Assembly (NCBI GenBank): GCA_029261235.1 | Contig: JAJDBS010000170.1 | Coordinates: forward strand, 1-36,427 | From: Nitrospirales bacterium | Lineage (GTDB): Bacteria; Nitrospirota; Nitrospiria; Nitrospirales; UBA8639 | Reading direction: 5' to 3' | Length of the DNA stretch: 36,427 nt | Part shown: piece after piece, positions 33,533 to 36,427 of the stretch | How the letters are laid out: every line of letters starts with the position of its first letter | Position numbering within the stretch: the stretch's first letter is position 1 | Notes under the pieces: model-generated | The model's database searches: none | What the model was told of the DNA's origin: nothing | Seen by the model: only the letters and a program-made list of their open reading frames with translations | Made by a program: the position numbers and the translations under genes

Positions 33533-35413
33533 TCACTTGTGGTTTTCGAGGATCCCTGATTCAAATTTTTCACCAGAACTTGGGGCCCCGCCAGCCATGG
33601 CCGGAGGACCACCAGGAATGTCAGACATTTCAGCCTTAGCCTGTTGAGCTTTGGCTTTATCTCCCAACGTCGCAACCCAAAAGATAAACGACACTAACAA
33701 ACAATACACAAAAGTATTCAACGACATAAACGCAGCCGCATAGCCAAGCGCAGGGGAAAATGCGTATTCCGACGTATCTCTCATCACTCCATAAATATGC
33801 CAATGGACTCGTGATGAAGATCTTGCATAACCCATGAGAGACATAAGCAGAATCACCATCACGGCATTCAGCACCAAACAATACCCGGCTCGTATGGGCA
33901 TTTGCCCCCATACCATTTCCGTTGTCGTCTTAGCACTTTTCAACAACAAGGCGGTCAAAGGCGTAAAGGTCACCATGATAAAACCTACAATAAGGACTTG
34001 GGCCACAGAAAAATAATTAATCCGAATAATGGCCGGAACAAAATAACCCCATACGCCTAAAACAATCACAGCAATAGCCGCAATAGCCAACAATCCATTC
34101 ATGATGGCTTTTGCCGCTTTTGCCCACCCAGCAGTTTCTTGTTTCCCCGCACGCCAATACATAATAAAACTCATAAATGTTACGAGGATCATAATATTAG
34201 CCACAGTCATTTTGGCTGACATGACGCCGAACACTCCAAGCAATGGATGATGCGTTCCTCCCATTTTTTGGGCTTCCGCCAAGCTCGCCACCAATGTATG
34301 AGGAGTCATCCACACGCCTAGGCATAATAATAAGACAATAAGCATGGCCATTATCGGCTTCTTGTACGAATTTTCAGACCCAGGTATCCTATACGTAATA
34401 CCCATCCAGAAATAATAGTTGGCTCCTAAAAAGAGCACACCTATCAGCATAGCCTGGAGAATAAACAACCAGGCAAGGAATCCACCCATAAGGGTGATCC
34501 CCATCTGCTGGTTGTACTGATAGACTTCCCGCATCAACCAATAACCCGCGAATGGGAGAGGTAACATACCGAATACGCCGATAAAATTCCCGACATATCC
34601 CATCCAATCATAATGCTCTCGCTCTTCACGGGATACGGCCAAAAGATATCTGATGCCGGCATAAGCGCCGACAATAAACCCACCCAATACCACATTGGCG
34701 ATGAGTCGATGAATATTGACTGGCCACCACGTCGGGTTCTGCATCGCCATCCAAGCTCTCGTCCATGCATCACCGTCACCCACGACCACAGGACTCGCCT
34801 GGAATGTGGCCCATGAGTTGGGAACGATCATAATACCGATGGCAAACAAATTCAGGAGAAACCCTAGAAAGATATGAAAGGCTTTTTTATTCCCCTGCAT
34901 GTAGTCCCATCCATACCAATACATATACAAGGTCGCAGTTTCAGCTAAAAACAAAAGACAATAGACAAGGAAGGACGGGAAAAACATTTCGGTCAGGTAT
35001 GCCATTAACTTTGGATACAAACCAATAAGCAAGAAGAGAAGTATGCCACCAAACAATGCTGTGGTGGCATAGGCCGAAGTCAACAACTTCGTAAACTCTT
35101 TGGCTAATTTGTCATATCGAGCTTCCTTGGTCCTCCAGCCGACAATCTCACACACCCACCCAAAGATCGGCACACCTAAAACAAATCCAGCCAATAAGAG
35201 ATGTTGCTGGGCGACAATCCAGACTAAGTTTCGGCTACCAATTCCAGGAACATCACGATACTCGACGGACATCGCCTTCGTTTCCGCACCAGCCGCCATA
35301 GCAATGACCGGAAGCAGCAGAACGGAGAAGAAACTTACCCACTTGAAGATGGTTGGCATCTTTTCCAGAAAATTTCTCACGTTTGATTGCCGTATATGGT
35401 TGGCCGATTTCAT
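33533..35413 (-). CDS. Cytochrome bd-like oxidase subunit I (Nitrospira-type, extended)
   Basis: The 626-residue protein is a CydA-like integral membrane protein with about 14 helices, much longer than the usual 450-530. It keeps His71 in AQQHLLLAGF (high-spin haem ligand), Glu158 in AETATLYMYWYGWDYM, which matches the CydA segment with a conserved Glu and YxxGWDR, and His235 in NIHRLIANVVLGGF (low-spin haem ligand). The quinol-binding GRQPW motif is not visible, which fits an enzyme fed by cytochrome c and not quinol. The last part (about 440-580) adds helices absent in E. coli CydA. GGGGG lies before the ATG. No CydB is seen. The C-terminal tail is Gly/Pro/Ala-rich. Confidence 0.82.
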   Translation of the reverse strand: MKSANHIRQSNVRNFLEKMPTIFKWVSFFSVLLLPVIAMAAGAETKAMSVEYRDVPGIGSRNLVWIVAQQHLLLAGFVLGVPIFGWVCEIVGWRTKEARYDKLAKEFTKLLTSAYATTALFGGILLFLLIGLYPKLMAYLTEMFFPSFLVYCLLFLAETATLYMYWYGWDYMQGNKKAFHIFLGFLLNLFAIGIMIVPNSWATFQASPVVVGDGDAWTRAWMAMQNPTWWPVNIHRLIANVVLGGFIVGAYAGIRYLLAVSREEREHYDWMGYVGNFIGVFGMLPLPFAGYWLMREVYQYNQQMGITLMGGFLAWLFILQAMLIGVLFLGANYYFWMGITYRIPGSENSYKKPIMAMLIVLLLCLGVWMTPHTLVASLAEAQKMGGTHHPLLGVFGVMSAKMTVANIMILVTFMSFIMYWRAGKQETAGWAKAAKAIMNGLLAIAAIAVIVLGVWGYFVPAIIRINYFSVAQVLIVGFIMVTFTPLTALLLKSAKTTTEMVWGQMPIRAGYCLVLNAVMVILLMSLMGYARSSSRVHWHIYGVMRDTSEYAFSPALGYAAAFMSLNTFVYCLLVSFIFWVATLGDKAKAQQAKAEMSDIPGGPPAMAGGAPSSGEKFESGILENHK

Positions 35414-35523
35414 AACTTGGCCCCCTTCACTCGTATATTTTTAAGCACGGGAAAGATTTCGCATACTTATAACGCATGCCGTATTCGTCTTGCTAGCAAA
35501 AAGAGAAATAAGTTTCTAGCACT

Positions 35524-36399
35524 CTATTTCTTTTTATCCGATTGCGATTCTTTAGCTACTGGCTCTTTAGCCTTTGTATCATCTGAACCATTAGATTCAG
35601 CACTTTTTTCTTCTTTGAGTTTTTTCACTACCAACTCGGCTTTTGTTACGACCTTTTCTGCTTCTTTTAAGACTTTTTTGGGTTCAACCTTAACCTCTTT
35701 TTGGCCACTGGAGATAAACTCATAGTCTTCATGCGGATGAGGCGTCGTTGAAGGCAACAAAGCCCAGAAGACAAAGACCAGAACCACGCCAGCGCCAGTA
35801 AAAGCCGTTAATAACAACGGCTGATCGGCTGGAACACGCAGACCATCCCAAAAATTCGCTCTATCCTCTTCAGTTCCATCGAGAGGTTTCGCATTTTTGA
35901 CAAATGGTTGAGTCAGCCAACCTAGTCCATACAACCAGCCAACGATACAGAGGATAAGAACCACCGATGCCACACTCCCCCACATCACCAGCTCAATGCT
36001 AATTTGCTCTGCTACTGGAATTTCATAGATAGATTCTTCAATTGAGTGAACAATACTAGATGTCACTGATTTTGCGATTCCGGTTGCCCCTGAAACAATA
36101 AATTTCATCAATGGCAGGGCAATTGCTGAAAATACCGCCCACCGAATCCAAAGGTTTTTCCCAAAACCAGGTTGAGGATCGACTTTCAGTCGATCGATGA
36201 ATACTGTTCTTGCGCAAAGGCCTAAAGCCCAAATATCAATTGGGATGGAGACAAACAACAGCAAGAAAAAACCTTCACCACCCCACGGATGCATGTGACC
36301 TGCCAACAATAGTAAGCAGAACACCATTTTTATGGGAAAGCCAGTCCAGAAGGTTGGCCAAAAAACAAGGAGACCTAATTTAAGATTCGACATGGGCAT
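35524..36399 (-). CDS. Hypothetical membrane protein with lysine-rich cytoplasmic tail
   Basis: The 291-residue protein starts MPMSNLKLGLLVFWPTFW and has about five hydrophobic segments (about 18-35, 42-62, 88-107, 133-157, 195-217). After about 230 it becomes a Lys/Glu-rich helical tail ending KESQSDKKK, likely a charged coiled coil. No domain is recognised. It is the first gene of the oxidase cluster in transcription order, separated by a 110-base gap from the bd-like gene. It may be an assembly or anchoring subunit. The upstream end may lie near the window edge; a start at the second ATG (36393) is also possible. Confidence 0.7.
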   Translation of the reverse strand: MPMSNLKLGLLVFWPTFWTGFPIKMVFCLLLLAGHMHPWGGEGFFLLLFVSIPIDIWALGLCARTVFIDRLKVDPQPGFGKNLWIRWAVFSAIALPLMKFIVSGATGIAKSVTSSIVHSIEESIYEIPVAEQISIELVMWGSVASVVLILCIVGWLYGLGWLTQPFVKNAKPLDGTEEDRANFWDGLRVPADQPLLLTAFTGAGVVLVFVFWALLPSTTPHPHEDYEFISSGQKEVKVEPKKVLKEAEKVVTKAELVVKKLKEEKSAESNGSDDTKAKEPVAKESQSDKKK

Positions 36400-36427
36400 G
36401 GGAGTTCTAATGCAAGAATTCTCTATT

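Overview
The window looks like part of a chromosome of a Nitrospira-type (Nitrospirota) nitrite oxidiser. The main reason is the cluster at 30205-36399: a long cytochrome bd-like oxidase with three c-type cytochromes and a haem-binding protein of the ethylbenzene-dehydrogenase gamma / NxrC type, a combination I associate with Nitrospira. The G+C content looks close to one half, lower than most sewage Nitrospira and closer to the marine lineage. No rRNA or other marker gene is present, so the assignment is inference.

Layout. 1-990: the end of an IS30-family element and a gene-poor stretch with a sigma-54-like promoter. 991-5813: a small doubtful ORF, then a caspase-like lipoprotein (minus) divergent from an autotransporter-type outer-membrane protein (plus). 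5873-9153 (minus): a hydrolase lipoprotein, a BacNaV-like ion channel, a CBS-pair protein and a stand-alone glutamate formimidoyltransferase. 9298-10921 (plus): DsrE-like and TusA-like sulfur-relay proteins, a strong terminator, and a thioredoxin-like protein. 10953-12188 (minus): a pentapeptide-repeat/K+ channel fusion, followed by an 818-base gap with a folded repeat. 13007-15051 (plus): an NfeD/stomatin pair and an exported protein. 15093-17564 (minus): an unknown protein, a zinc-ribbon protein overlapping 6-phosphogluconolactonase, and a small lipoprotein.

17685-23643 carries transaldolase, a decayed uracil-DNA glycosylase pseudogene, a membrane hybrid histidine kinase, glycerate 2-kinase and a MazG-like hydrolase. 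23884-26894 (minus) carries folK-panC, two tiny overlapping genes and a bactofilin. 26895-28300 is gene-poor and holds a degenerate tRNA-Thr-like sequence about 1.1 kb from an intact tRNA-Thr(CGT). 28616-30109 carries a DUF2914-like exported protein and a UbiA prenyltransferase.

How they fit together. The last 6.2 kb reads as one transcription unit: a membrane protein, the oxidase core, two membrane-anchored monohaem cytochromes c, a membrane-anchored haem b protein and a dihaem cytochrome c lipoprotein, which together could form a periplasm-facing electron-transfer chain or supercomplex. 6-Phosphogluconolactonase and transaldolase belong to the pentose phosphate pathway. FolK, PanC and FtcD concern folate and CoA metabolism. 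The caspase/autotransporter pair, the oxidase cluster and the decayed tRNA are the parts most worth follow-up.
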